A program made the position numbers and the translations under genes. DNA of 64,000 nucleotides from JAXGQD01 sp040766665 (GTDB taxonomy: Bacteria > Bacillota > Clostridia > Saccharofermentanales > Fastidiosipilaceae). Under the pieces are notes generated by a model. The model was not told the origin of the DNA and did no database searches. It saw nothing but the letters and a program-made list of their open reading frames with translations. This document shows positions 17,906-27,168 of the stretch, piece by piece. Location of the stretch: assembly GCA_040766665.1 (NCBI GenBank), contig JAXGQD010000004.1:124001-188000 (forward strand). Direction: 5' to 3'. How positions within the stretch are numbered: position 1 is the first letter of the stretch; every line of letters starts with the position of its first letter.

Positions 17906-18670
17906 TCAGCCCTGATATTTGCTCTTAAACAGTTTTATTGCAGCGTCTGTTCCGCATAGGATGGACTGCTTATTGCTGAATTGCATCGGGCTACCGTCTA
18001 TTTGGCTGCATTGGCCTCCGGCCTCGCTGATGAGCAGATAGCCCGCAGCAAAATCCCAAGGTGAAAGTTCAAAATCAAAGTAAAGGATGTTACGATTAGC
18101 CGCGACGTTTGCCAAAGCCAGTGCCGCCGAACCACAGGAATGGACGTCCATCAGTTGATAGGAAAGCTCCTGTGCCAGTTTAAAAGCGCGTTGGCGGTTC
18201 TCACGGTTGTACGGGGCTGAACCGAACTCCATGATACCTTGGGCGAAGTCTCTTTCCTTGATGGCGATGCGCTGCTCATTTAAGAAGGCGCCTTTATCTT
18301 TTTCAGCCGTAAACATTTCTGCAGTAAAGGGGTTATAAATGACGGCATAAAGCGGTTCGTCCGCGTAGAAGTAAGCCACGGATATCGCGCTCATTAAGAA
18401 GCCGCAGATGAAATTGCTGGTACCGTCTATAGGGTCGATGACAAAGCGTTCCGGTGGGACTTGTTCCAATTGGGCAAAATCGCCTTCTTCCGAGACAAAG
18501 GCTGCGTTGGGAAAGTGTTTTGCCAAATGGCTGATCAAGTAGTCCTGGACGCGCAAGTCATAGTCGGTCACGAAGTTGCCGAAACCTTCTTTGCCATAGA
18601 GTGTCAGGTCTTTGCGATTGAGCATGATTTCTCCTGCCTCGCGAACGACTTTTACAATCTGCTGTAACAT
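17906..18670 (-). CDS. Inositol monophosphatase family phosphatase
   Basis: A 254-residue Mg-dependent, Li-sensitive-type phosphatase. Metal-binding motifs are VSEEGD (E61, E62), VIDPIDGTSNF (D79, D82) and SPWDFAAG (D206). Family members dephosphorylate inositol phosphates, fructose-1,6-bisphosphate, histidinol phosphate or PAP. AAGGGAG lies before the ATG. It is the last gene of the AfuA/Fbp-type transporter operon, 11 bases after the permease stop. That position suggests it removes phosphate from an imported organophosphate. Substrate is not determinable from sequence. Confidence 0.9.
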   Translation of the reverse strand: MLQQIVKVVREAGEIMLNRKDLTLYGKEGFGNFVTDYDLRVQDYLISHLAKHFPNAAFVSEEGDFAQLEQVPPERFVIDPIDGTSNFICGFLMSAISVAYFYADEPLYAVIYNPFTAEMFTAEKDKGAFLNEQRIAIKERDFAQGIMEFGSAPYNRENRQRAFKLAQELSYQLMDVHSCGSAALALANVAANRNILYFDFELSPWDFAAGYLLISEAGGQCSQIDGSPMQFSNKQSILCGTDAAIKLFKSKYQG

Positions 18671-18681
18671 AAAATTCTCCC

Positions 18682-19539
18682 TTATCCGATAACGCTTTTC
18701 CCACCTGACAGCTTATTGAAGATGATGAGGCTGAGGATTGTCGATACGGTCAAAATTGTGGCCAGCGCCGCCGCATTTCCATAGGCGTCATTGTTGACAG
18801 CGTTGAAGATAGAGACGGATATCGTACTGGTTTTTCCAGTATACAAGATGAGGGTAGAACTGAGTTCATTGATGATGCTGATGAAACTAAGCACCGCGCC
18901 TGACATAAGTCCCGGCAAAATCAAGAACAGCGTTGTTTTGAAGAAAGTCTTCATTGGAGGAACGCCTAAACTGATCGAGGCTTCTTCCACACTGTTATCA
19001 ATCTGATAGAGGATACCGATGGTCGAGCGCATAGTATAGGGCAGCTTCCTGATAGAGTAGGAAATAATCAGAATCCACATGGTGCCGGTCAAAACGATAG
19101 GTCCGCTGTTAAAGGCAACAACCAAACAGATACCGAGCACCGCTCCGGGGATGACGTAAGGGAACATCAACACCATGTCGAGAAAACCGGTCAGTTTATT
19201 TTTCTTTCTGACAATCAGATAAGAAGCAATCAAGCCAATCAGCACGATGATGACGATGGAGATAAAGCCATAGAGGAAGGTATTGGTGATATTGTGCGAA
19301 AGCTTAGACAAGATGTTTTGATAACTCTCAAGGCTAAAGCCACGGACAAAGAGAGGACCTCTGGTTTTAACGAAGGAAAGGACGATAACAGTGATCTGCG
19401 GCAGGATAGCCAGGAAGGAGACGATGAAAAGCAGGGCGGAAGCCAAGAATTTTTTCCCCCTCGTCAGTTCGACTTTGGCCGGTGGACGCAAGGCCGACAT
19501 GTTATAGCTTTTTTGTCCACGATGCTCTTTTGAAACCAT
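18682..19539 (-). CDS. ABC permease, C-terminal half (AfuB/FbpB-like)
   Basis: Second half of a Fe3+/hexose-phosphate-type permease: six hydrophobic segments and the EAA motif VEEASISLGVPPMKTFFKTTLFLIL. It overlaps the upstream permease frame by 76 bases, with no ribosome site before either Met (19539 or 19500). Its first residues KSYNMSALRPPAKVEL continue the first frame's WFQKSIVDKK in the way the single-chain double-domain permeases of this family do. The two frames are probably one ~557-residue gene split by a missing A in the run at about 19505-19515. Independent translation from ATG 19500 is also possible. Confidence 0.85.
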   Translation of the reverse strand: MVSKEHRGQKSYNMSALRPPAKVELTRGKKFLASALLFIVSFLAILPQITVIVLSFVKTRGPLFVRGFSLESYQNILSKLSHNITNTFLYGFISIVIIVLIGLIASYLIVRKKNKLTGFLDMVLMFPYVIPGAVLGICLVVAFNSGPIVLTGTMWILIISYSIRKLPYTMRSTIGILYQIDNSVEEASISLGVPPMKTFFKTTLFLILPGLMSGAVLSFISIINELSSTLILYTGKTSTISVSIFNAVNNDAYGNAAALATILTVSTILSLIIFNKLSGGKSVIG

Positions 19540-20354
19540 AAGACCAACAATGCAATCAAGGTGATGATGACACTTAGAGCACTGGCAAAATTCGTGTTGG
19601 TACCGACTTCATTCAGGAATTGTTTATAAATGACAACCGGTAAAACGTCATAACCCTCACCGATCAGTCGTGGCGTACCGAAGTCGGCTAAAGCGGTCAT
19701 GAAGACCATCAAGGCGCTGGACAAAATCGTGGGCAAAATGACAGGGAAAGTCACTTTGAAAAGTCTCTGCAGCCCCGATACACCTAAGCTCTCACTGGCT
19801 TCCTCCAAGGAGGAGTCGATGCTGCTCAGTGCCCCGGAAACATAGAGATAAACCAAGGGGAAGAGCTTCAGCGTAAAGACCAGCAAAATCCCTTTGAAGC
19901 CGTAAATGGAGCCGATTTCGATGCCGATTGAGGCCAGGAGTTTCGTGATAAAGCCCCCTCTGCCCAGCAAAATAATCCAGGAATAAGCGCCGATGAAGGG
20001 GGGAGAAAGCATGGAGAGGACGATCATGATATTGATGATTCTTTTGCCGTACACATTAAAGCGACTGCCAATATAAGCCAGAGGCACACCCAGCGCCGTG
20101 GCGAAAATCGTCGTAAAGAAACAGATTTTTAAACTGTTGAGCAGGGCATTCATGTAGTAATTTTTGGCAAAAAACTCCGTGTAATGCGAGAAGGTAATGC
20201 TGCCGCTTTCGCCGTCAACAATGCTCTGAAAGAAGAGCTTACCAAAGGGATAGACGATGAAGAGAGCGGCCAAAACAATTAAGACGATGATGCTTAAGGT
20301 CCAGAAATTCAAACGACCTTTGAACTTTTCTTTTGACAAGGCATATTTATCCAT
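19464..20354 (-). CDS. ABC permease, N-terminal half (AfuB/FbpB-like)
   Basis: First half of the transporter's membrane component. It has six hydrophobic segments, an extracytoplasmic loop after TM1 and the EAA motif LEEASESLGVSGLQRLFKVTFPVILP. The expected frame ends near WFQKSIVDKK; after that the residues (AITCRPCVHRPKSN) look like out-of-frame sequence before the stop at 19464. This supports a one-base deletion joining it to the next frame. It starts 21 bases after the ATPase gene stop. Confidence 0.88.
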   Translation of the reverse strand: MDKYALSKEKFKGRLNFWTLSIIVLIVLAALFIVYPFGKLFFQSIVDGESGSITFSHYTEFFAKNYYMNALLNSLKICFFTTIFATALGVPLAYIGSRFNVYGKRIINIMIVLSMLSPPFIGAYSWIILLGRGGFITKLLASIGIEIGSIYGFKGILLVFTLKLFPLVYLYVSGALSSIDSSLEEASESLGVSGLQRLFKVTFPVILPTILSSALMVFMTALADFGTPRLIGEGYDVLPVVIYKQFLNEVGTNTNFASALSVIITLIALLVLWFQKSIVDKKAITCRPCVHRPKSN

Positions 20355-20375
20355 TTTTTGTCTCCGTTGCTGAAT

Positions 20376-21449
20376 TTAATCAGCCATGATTGAGCGTTGG
20401 CTCTCCGCGTCAAAAACCGTCACACGATCTTCTCTGAAGCGGACACTGACTCGGTCACCGCTCTTGTGAATGCGGTTCATGCTGTCCATATACTCATTCA
20501 CGTCGATTATCGGACCACCGTCCAACTGGATTTCGTAGGTCACAAAGTCACCGAGGAAGGTCGACAAGACGACAGTGCCCAATAAGTCTTCCGCATTGGG
20601 TTCTGCGATGAAGGCGTATTCCGGCCTGACTGACAGCTGCACTTTGCCGTTATAGCCTTCTTGCAAAGGCAAATGCATTTCCTTGCGACCCAGAATCGTC
20701 ACTTCGTTGTCTTGGGCTTGGGCGTCTAAAAATGCCGAGGTTCCGATGAAATTAGCGACAAAGACATTGCTGGGATGCGTGTAGATCTCTTTCGGTTCAC
20801 CGACTTGTTCGACGATACCTTTGTTCATGACGGCGATGCGGTCGGAGATGGCCAAGGCCTCTTCCTGATCATGCGTGACGTAGATGGTGGTGATGTTGAG
20901 ACTTTTTTGGAGTTTTTTTATGCTGGAGCGCATTTGTACGCGCAGTTTGGCGTCTAGGTTGCTGAGCGGTTCATCCATCAAAAGAACGCTTGGATGGATG
21001 ACGATAGCTCTTGCCAGAGCCACACGCTGTTGTTGGCCACCTGATAGTTGTGAAGGCCGACGATCTTTGTACTCTTCGATTTGCATCAGCTGCATGGCTT
21101 CCATGACACGCTCTTCGGCTTCTTTGCCTTTGATGTTTCTGGCTTTAAGACCATAGGCAACGTTTTCCGCAACGGTGAGGTGAGGGAAGATGGCATAGTT
21201 TTGGAAGACCATGCCGATATTGCGTTTGTGAGCCGGTGTATGGTTAATCACCTTGTCATTGAATTTGATTTCTCCCGCTTCAATGCTGTTAAAGCCGGCA
21301 ATCATGCGTAGCAGGGTGGTTTTACCACAGCCGGAAGGGCCTAATAAAGTGAAAAACTCGCCTTCCTTAATATGCAAACTGATATCGTTGACAGCGACAA
21401 AGTCGCCGTATTTTTTCACCACGTTTTCGATATGAACTGCTTGACTCAT
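20376..21449 (-). CDS. ABC transporter ATPase (PotA/FbpC/AfuC-like)
   Basis: A 357-residue CUT1/MOI-type ATPase: Walker A GPSGCGKTT, Q-loop QNYAIFPHLTVAENV, signature LSGGQQQRVALA, Walker B VLLMDEPLSNLD, switch VTHDQEEA, and a C-terminal TOBE-like domain (residues ~240-350) with LSVRPEYAFI. It is the second gene of the operon, after the binding protein. Substrate could be ferric iron, phosphonate or sugar phosphate, which this family does not distinguish by ATPase sequence. Confidence 0.9.
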   Translation of the reverse strand: MSQAVHIENVVKKYGDFVAVNDISLHIKEGEFFTLLGPSGCGKTTLLRMIAGFNSIEAGEIKFNDKVINHTPAHKRNIGMVFQNYAIFPHLTVAENVAYGLKARNIKGKEAEERVMEAMQLMQIEEYKDRRPSQLSGGQQQRVALARAIVIHPSVLLMDEPLSNLDAKLRVQMRSSIKKLQKSLNITTIYVTHDQEEALAISDRIAVMNKGIVEQVGEPKEIYTHPSNVFVANFIGTSAFLDAQAQDNEVTILGRKEMHLPLQEGYNGKVQLSVRPEYAFIAEPNAEDLLGTVVLSTFLGDFVTYEIQLDGGPIIDVNEYMDSMNRIHKSGDRVSVRFREDRVTVFDAESQRSIMAD

Positions 21450-21531
21450 CGTTTTCTCCTCAATAGTTCTTTAATCAGAGGAGCGGCGACAAACATCGCC
21501 GCTCTCCGGATTATGGTATAAGCGCTTTGAT

Positions 21532-22584
21532 TTACTTCGTTACGTAGCTCATCCAATTGTCTTTGAATTCTTTTTCGTGCTCTGCGACCCAAGTCATGTC
21601 GTAGTCAACTAAAGGAATCTTGTCAAAACTGGTCATGGTGGTGGGATCTTCAACGTCTTTTCTGACGGTTCTGCGCAGCAGGCCGCCGAGTTGTGACTGG
21701 ACCTGTTTGCTGAGGATAAAGTCTATGAATTTCTGAGCGCTGTCCACGTTACGCGCACCTTTGATGATGCCAACGCCGGAGGGGCTGACGGTGGTACCTT
21801 CTTCAGGATAGACCACTTGGATGTCGGCACCGGATTCAATGTAACGCAGGGCGCCTTCTTCATAAGTCATACCGATGAGATATTCGCCGTCCGATACGCC
21901 TTTGAAGGTGCCTGAGGAGCTGGCGATGATTTTGCCATCGAGATTATCAACGAGTTTCTCAACGAATTCATAGCCTTTGCCGTCATCTTTACCATAAGCC
22001 ATGATGATGGCCATGATGGTGGCAAAACTGGATGAGGAAGAGGTCGGGTCGGCACAGGCGATCTTGCCTTTCCACTTCGGATCAATGAGGTCTTCCCACT
22101 TGGTCGGAGCTTCCGCTTCGCTGACCAACTTGGTGTTGTAAATCATGACCATGGGGCCGATATCGAAGCCGTAGAACATATGGTCCTGACCGACTGCAAT
22201 CTCTTTTAAGTTAGCGATTTCTTTTGAGTCATAAGGCTGCAGCATGTCTTTGTTGGCATTGTAGGTATCGACAACACCGCCCCAGATGACATCAGCTTGC
22301 GGATTTTCGGCTTCCGCTCTGACTTTGGCAAAAAGATCGCTCGTTCCGCCTTGCACTAGTTCAACCTTGATGCCGCTGGTCTGCTGGAATTCTTCAATGA
22401 TGGGATCAGCCCATTCCGTCGAATGGGAATAATACAGCATCAAAGTATCGGAAGAGGCCGCTGCTGTACTGGCGGCGGGAGCTCCGCTTTCTTGGGCTGC
22501 TGCAGTGGTTTCTTTCGAGCCACAGGCCACGGCACCGAATAGTAATGAACAAACTAATAAACCGGCGATTCCTTTTTTAAACAT
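21532..22584 (-). CDS. ABC substrate-binding lipoprotein (AfuA/FbpA-like)
   Basis: A 350-residue binding protein with a lipoprotein signal (lipobox LFGAVAC) and the family core LMLYYSHSTEWADPIIEEFQ, then KVRAEAENPQADVIWGG and SPSGVGIIKGARN. Relatives bind ferric iron (FbpA), 2-aminoethylphosphonate (PhnS) or hexose phosphates (AfuA of Actinobacillus). I do not see a clear FbpA-type tyrosine pair (YY) near the C-terminus, which argues against simple ferric iron. It is the first gene of a five-frame operon ending in a phosphatase gene. Confidence 0.87.
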   Translation of the reverse strand: MFKKGIAGLLVCSLLFGAVACGSKETTAAAQESGAPAASTAAASSDTLMLYYSHSTEWADPIIEEFQQTSGIKVELVQGGTSDLFAKVRAEAENPQADVIWGGVVDTYNANKDMLQPYDSKEIANLKEIAVGQDHMFYGFDIGPMVMIYNTKLVSEAEAPTKWEDLIDPKWKGKIACADPTSSSSSFATIMAIIMAYGKDDGKGYEFVEKLVDNLDGKIIASSSGTFKGVSDGEYLIGMTYEEGALRYIESGADIQVVYPEEGTTVSPSGVGIIKGARNVDSAQKFIDFILSKQVQSQLGGLLRRTVRKDVEDPTTMTSFDKIPLVDYDMTWVAEHEKEFKDNWMSYVTK

Positions 22585-22994
22585 ACTTTCCTCCTAAATG
22601 TTTGAGTGCTTTTCCTAAGCCAGTTCGCGCTGCCATAAATGGGTATTCATTGCAGACGGTCTTGGTTTGAGGAAACTTCTTGAGTGAACACTAACAAAGG
22701 AATGCCTCACTGGCTCTGCGACAAATCGATTTTTATGTGTGACGTTTCAATCATCTTGACTGAAATGGCGCTAATTATTTAATGGACATTGTGTATGTTG
22801 TACAAATAATGGCTTTTAAATTCGTAGAATAGTCAAGACGGATCAGGAAAGTCAGAAACTTGCGAGCGTTTTTCACTGATTAGCGGTGCTTCATTCTTGA
22901 ATATGCGAATATTGGGCGAGATAGACAATCCCCGGCTGAGATATTAAGGTACAATGAACAGGAAGGGCTAATAGCAGTTACAACTAAAGGTGAG
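22585..22994. other. Intergenic region between divergent transport operons
   Basis: A 410-base gap separating the leftward AfuA-like operon from the rightward osmoprotectant operon. A ribosome site (AGGAGG) lies before the lipoprotein ATG. A TACAAT hexamer at 22952-22957 is a possible -10 for the opu operon, but no good -35 accompanies it. No gene or convincing operator was found. Confidence 0.4.
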
Positions 22995-23633
22995 ATGATG
23001 AACGATTTCATACTCTACATTAAGGACAACTACGAAGGCATCCTCCTGGCAACTTGGCAACATTTTGCTCTTTGCCTTATTTCTTTGCTCATTGGTAGCC
23101 TAATCGCCCTCGGAATTGCTTCTTTTACTGTCATTAATGGCAAAAACATTGACCAGCTCATCACCGTATTAAGTTTTATCCGTCTGATACCGGGAATAGC
23201 CATTCTCATGTTGGGCATGCCTGTCTTTGGCGTCGGTGTACCGCCTGCGATTTTTACCATGGTCATTCTCTGTGTTCCTACCATCCTGATCAATCTTTAC
23301 ACCGGCATTAAAAGTATTAGCCCGGATCTCATCGAAATCGGTAACAGTATGGGGCTGAGCCGTACTGAGCTCTATCGTAAAGTGCAGTTTCCTTTAGCCA
23401 AACCTTTTTTAATACTTGGTTTGAGAACAGCCAGCATCGATGTCATTACGGTTGCCACCGTCGCTTCATTGATGGGAGCAGGGGGCCTGGGACGCTACGT
23501 GATGACCGGACTATTAATTAATAACCTTAACCTCACCTTGGTAGGCAGCCTCATCATAGCCGTCATGGCTATTTTGAGCGAAGTTTCGCTCGGATATTAT
23601 CAAAAAAAACTACTCAAACAACGGAGGACATGA
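22995..23633 (+). CDS. opuCB: Osmoprotectant ABC permease (OpuCB-like)
   Basis: A 212-residue permease with five hydrophobic segments. The EAA-like loop is SPDLIEIGNSMGLSRTELYRKVQFPLA. It matches the short split permeases of the OpuB/OpuC family, which import glycine betaine, carnitine or choline. It is the first of four consecutive transporter genes; the next gene starts two bases after its stop. AAAGGTGAG lies before the ATG pair. Confidence 0.9.
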   Translation: MMNDFILYIKDNYEGILLATWQHFALCLISLLIGSLIALGIASFTVINGKNIDQLITVLSFIRLIPGIAILMLGMPVFGVGVPPAIFTMVILCVPTILINLYTGIKSISPDLIEIGNSMGLSRTELYRKVQFPLAKPFLILGLRTASIDVITVATVASLMGAGGLGRYVMTGLLINNLNLTLVGSLIIAVMAILSEVSLGYYQKKLLKQRRT

Positions 23634-23634
23634 A

Positions 23635-24522
23635 ATGAAAAGACTGAGTATTATATTGGCTTTGGCCCTAATGCTGACCGGCCTGACAGCGGCCTGTCAG
23701 GGTAACAAAGATAAAATTATTGTCGGGTCCAAGGACTTTACTGAGTCCTACATTCTCGCCGAACTTTATGCTTTGGCTTTAGAGGATCAGGGTTTCACAG
23801 TCGAGCGCAAGCTGAATTTGGGTGGCACCAGCGTGGCCATGGCCGCCATGGAGAGCGGGGACATCAACCTGTACCCGGATTACACCGGTACCTGCTTTAT
23901 TAACATGCTTAAACAGGAGCCTGTGGGGGACCCGCAGGTCGTTTACGATTACGTCAAAGAGCACTATCTCACAGATTACCAGATTGCCGTGCTTAAACCG
24001 GCGCAGGCCAACAACACCCAAGCGCTGGCGATGCTAACGGAAAGCAGTGATCGCTTGGGGATAAAAACGATTTCTGATTTACATGCCAAAGCGGCAGAGG
24101 TGCATTTCAGCTCACAGCCAGCCTTTGAAGAGAATGCAGACGGCATGCCGATTCTGACTAAAACCTATGGCGATTTTGCCTTTAAAAAAGTGGAATTTTT
24201 CGACAATGCAATTAAGTATCAGTTGCTTAATGAGGGCAAAACCGACCTCGTCATTGCCTTCGGCACCGATGGTGATTTGGTCGATCCAGCTTTGACCGTT
24301 TTGGTTGACGATAAAAAAGCCTGGCCACCCTACAATATCGTGCCTTTGGTCAAGGCCGAAACCCTCAATAAATACCCGGAAATAGAAGGCACTTTAGACA
24401 AACTCTCGGCACTCTTGGATGATCAGACCATGCGTGCCTTAAACGCCAAAGTGGATATCGAAAAGCAAGAAGCCGACGCTGTGGCCAAAGCCTTTTTCGA
24501 TAGCGAAGTCAAAGGAAAATAG
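23635..24522 (+). CDS. opuCC: Osmoprotectant-binding lipoprotein (OpuCC-like)
   Basis: Lipoprotein signal with lipobox LTAAC, then IIVGSKDFTESYILAELYAL, a strong OpuAC/ProX-family signature. GGTSVAMAAMESGDINLYPDYTGT follows, with a YPDYTGT ligand region. Length 295 aa is typical. Family members bind quaternary amines through aromatic boxes. Genes before and after are the permease and ATPase of the same system. Exact ligand is unknown. Confidence 0.92.
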   Translation: MKRLSIILALALMLTGLTAACQGNKDKIIVGSKDFTESYILAELYALALEDQGFTVERKLNLGGTSVAMAAMESGDINLYPDYTGTCFINMLKQEPVGDPQVVYDYVKEHYLTDYQIAVLKPAQANNTQALAMLTESSDRLGIKTISDLHAKAAEVHFSSQPAFEENADGMPILTKTYGDFAFKKVEFFDNAIKYQLLNEGKTDLVIAFGTDGDLVDPALTVLVDDKKAWPPYNIVPLVKAETLNKYPEIEGTLDKLSALLDDQTMRALNAKVDIEKQEADAVAKAFFDSEVKGK

Positions 24523-24525
24523 CGC

Positions 24526-25482
24526 GTGGAAATAGAGGTACTGAAATTTACAGAGGTTGAACTGCGTTACCCCAATCAGGAACGTGCAGCACTCGCAGAC
24601 ATCAATCTGGCAATCGGCGAGGCGGAGCTGATTACGATTTTGGGCAATTCCGGCTCCGGAAAAACCAGTCTGATTAAGCTCTGTAATAAGCTGCTGAAGC
24701 CCAGCAGCGGACATATCCTTTTCAAAGGAGAAGACATCGCCGCTATCGACGAACGCAGTCTACGCAAGCACATGGGCTACGTGATTCAAAACGTCGGTCT
24801 CTTTCCGCATCTCAATATTTTTGAAAACATTTCCTTCATGCTTACACTTGAAAAAATGCCTCAGTTGGAGATAAGCGCGCGAGTGGAGGAGCTGCTGGGG
24901 CAAATGCAATTACCCCAGGATGACGAATTTATGAAGCGTTACCCCTGGCAGCTTTCAGGCGGACAACAGCAACGTGTAGGCATTGCCCGTGCCCTGGCGG
25001 GAGATCCCGAAATCCTCCTGATGGATGAGCCCTTCGGTGCCCTCGATTCCGTGACGCGCGGTGACCTGCAAAAGATGTTGAAACGCATTCAGCTCGACTA
25101 CGCGAAAACCATTCTCTTTGTGACCCATGACCTGCAAGAAGCCATGGATTTAGGTGACCGCATCCTGGTGATGAACGATGGGCAAATCCAACAGTTCGAT
25201 ACCGCCCGTCGCCTGGTCTTTCAGCCGGCCAATGCCTATATCGAGAATCTTTTACAGGCGGACACATTGCTCGAAAAATTGTCTTTTTTCAAGGTTCAGG
25301 ATTTTCCGGAGCTGGTTGAAGCGCAGTCTGTGTCGGACACGACAGCTGTTGTTGATGTTCAGGAGCGTATGGAAAAACTTTTGGATTTGGCTCTGCGGGG
25401 GGAGACTTTTGCCCGCATTAAAAACGACGAGAACGTATTGGGTGTGATTGATTTGCGTAAATTAAAGTCTGTGGGTGAGTGA
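24526..25482 (+). CDS. opuCA: Osmoprotectant ABC ATPase with CBS region (OpuCA-like)
   Basis: A 318-residue ATPase with Walker A GNSGSGKTS, signature LSGGQQQRVGIARA, Walker B ILLMDEPFGALD and switch VTHDLQEA. After residue ~245 comes a short region with VDVQERMEKLLDLALRGETFARIKNDENVLGVIDLRKLK, resembling one CBS domain rather than the usual tandem pair. CBS domains sense ionic strength in OpuA/OpuC systems. The start is GTG 24526 with AAAGGA nine bases upstream. Confidence 0.9.
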   Translation: MEIEVLKFTEVELRYPNQERAALADINLAIGEAELITILGNSGSGKTSLIKLCNKLLKPSSGHILFKGEDIAAIDERSLRKHMGYVIQNVGLFPHLNIFENISFMLTLEKMPQLEISARVEELLGQMQLPQDDEFMKRYPWQLSGGQQQRVGIARALAGDPEILLMDEPFGALDSVTRGDLQKMLKRIQLDYAKTILFVTHDLQEAMDLGDRILVMNDGQIQQFDTARRLVFQPANAYIENLLQADTLLEKLSFFKVQDFPELVEAQSVSDTTAVVDVQERMEKLLDLALRGETFARIKNDENVLGVIDLRKLKSVGE

Positions 25483-25483
25483 A

Positions 25484-26140
25484 ATGCTGCAGTATTTAAG
25501 TGGCAACTATATGAAGGTCCTTAACGCATTGGGAGAACACCTGGTATTGGTTGTACTGACGCTTTTGGTCTCTGTTCCTTTAGCGCTGCTTTTGAGTTTG
25601 CTCATCTCGCGCTATAAAAGCCTAGGCAAAAGCATCCTCTTTATCCTGCTACTCATTTACTGCATTCCCAGCATCGCGCTTTTCACTTTCTTAATTCCCT
25701 GGCTCGGCTTGGGCAAATTGAATGCAATCGCTGCCATGACGGCTTTTAATCAAATTCTGCTCGTGCGAAACATCACGGTGGCTGAACAAAGCATCTCAGG
25801 TGACGTTATCGAAGCGGCAAAAGGCATGGGCTTAAGCGAATGGGTACGATTACGCCGCATCGCCTTTCCTTTGATGAAGCCGCACCTCATCTCCGGTCTG
25901 CGCATCGCGACAATCAGCACAACCGGTATTGCATCCATGTCTTCGCTGATTAATGCCGGAGGCTTGGGCGTGATTCTTTTCGAGGGCATGCGCCAGAACC
26001 ATACCGCTAAACTTCTGGTTGGCGTCATACTGATTTCCGGCCTCGCTTTTTTATTTAATACACTGTTTACGAAGCTCGAATACAAGGCTTTGATGCAGGC
26101 GAATGGGCACAATCCCAATGTCTTTTGGGTCAAGCATTGA
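25484..26140 (+). CDS. opuCD: Osmoprotectant ABC permease (OpuCD-like)
   Basis: Second permease of the system, ~218 residues with five hydrophobic segments and the loop SGDVIEAAKGMGLSEWVRLRRIAFPLM. The frame opens at a GTG (25475) overlapping the ATPase gene by eight bases. ATG 25484, with GGGTGAG just upstream, is the more likely start and leaves only a one-base gap. Confidence 0.9.
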   Translation: MLQYLSGNYMKVLNALGEHLVLVVLTLLVSVPLALLLSLLISRYKSLGKSILFILLLIYCIPSIALFTFLIPWLGLGKLNAIAAMTAFNQILLVRNITVAEQSISGDVIEAAKGMGLSEWVRLRRIAFPLMKPHLISGLRIATISTTGIASMSSLINAGGLGVILFEGMRQNHTAKLLVGVILISGLAFLFNTLFTKLEYKALMQANGHNPNVFWVKH

Positions 26141-26155
26141 ATAAGGAGGCATAGG

Positions 26156-27085
26156 ATGGCTAAAATTCCGCTCATCATTGATGTGGATACCGGTACCGAT
26201 GACGCGCTCTGCATCCTCGCCGCTTTACAGCATACAGAGCAATTGGATATCAAAGCTTTCACCACGGTGGCGGGCAATGTCTCACTCGAAAAAACGTCAC
26301 AAAACACGCTTAATATTTTGCATTATTTGAAACAAGCCTATCCGGTCTGCCGAGGTGCTGCTCAGCCTTTGCAACGGCCTTTTAAGAAAGCGATCAGTCA
26401 TGGTGAATCAGGCTTGGGAGATGTGCTTCTTCCCAAAGCTGAAGCCGCTTTTTCCGATTTGAGTGTCACTGAGATGATTGCGCAACACGCGATTGCAGAA
26501 AAAGGGGCGCTGCAGCTCTTGGCCGTTGGCCCCTTGACTAACATCGCTTTGTTTTTGAGGGATAAGCCGGAAGTGCGGTCTCTAGTGAAGCGAATTACGA
26601 TCATGGGCGGCTCGCTTTATGGCGGAAACAGTACTATGAGCGCTGAGTTCAATATCTATTCCGATCCAGAAGCGGCGGCTGAGGTTTTTGCCTCGGGTAT
26701 TCCGATAACGATGGTCGGTTTGAACGTGACTACGGTACCCGTGGTGGACGAGCAATTACCGGAGCGTTTGCGTCAAATTCCATCTTTGGCTGCTGATCTG
26801 GCTGCCCGTATCGCTGATTTTATGCTGCGGCGCAAAGAACTGATCGGCGGAGATACGGCGCATTTTCATGATGTGATTGCGCTTGCGGCTATTGTGGCTC
26901 CGCATTGTCTGCGTTTTAAACCGTACTATATGGAAGTCGAAACCGCGGGTTTGGTGACAGACGGTATGACGGTCGCGGATTTCAATGAGGTCAGCGGCAA
27001 AGCGGCGAATGTTTCGGCAGCGGTGGACATCGATAGTGCGGCTTTTTGGGCGTGGTTTATGGAGACTTTTGAGCGCGCTGTGTGA
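26156..27085 (+). CDS. Inosine-uridine-preferring nucleoside hydrolase family
   Basis: A 309-residue N-ribohydrolase that cleaves nucleosides to base and ribose. The calcium and ribose-binding signature is IIDVDTGTDDALCI near the N-terminus, with further family segments LLAVGPLTNIALFL, ITIMGGSLYGGN, AEFNIYSDPEAAAEVF and HFHDVIALAA. AAGGAGG lies eight bases before the ATG and the gene follows the osmoprotectant operon by 15 bases, so it is probably in the same transcript. The functional link between the two is unclear. Confidence 0.92.
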   Translation: MAKIPLIIDVDTGTDDALCILAALQHTEQLDIKAFTTVAGNVSLEKTSQNTLNILHYLKQAYPVCRGAAQPLQRPFKKAISHGESGLGDVLLPKAEAAFSDLSVTEMIAQHAIAEKGALQLLAVGPLTNIALFLRDKPEVRSLVKRITIMGGSLYGGNSTMSAEFNIYSDPEAAAEVFASGIPITMVGLNVTTVPVVDEQLPERLRQIPSLAADLAARIADFMLRRKELIGGDTAHFHDVIALAAIVAPHCLRFKPYYMEVETAGLVTDGMTVADFNEVSGKAANVSAAVDIDSAAFWAWFMETFERAV

Positions 27086-27168
27086 AAGTGCGATTTTGGC
27101 TGGGTGGGGCGGGTGCGGTCGCTAGCGGTGAGGCTTACGCGGTGTCCAGACACGCGGTAGGGTACTCG

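Noticed and set aside
25750..26307. 185-codon minus-strand frame across opuCD and the nucleoside hydrolase
   Set aside because: Shadow of two well-supported genes; the composition is that of an antisense frame.
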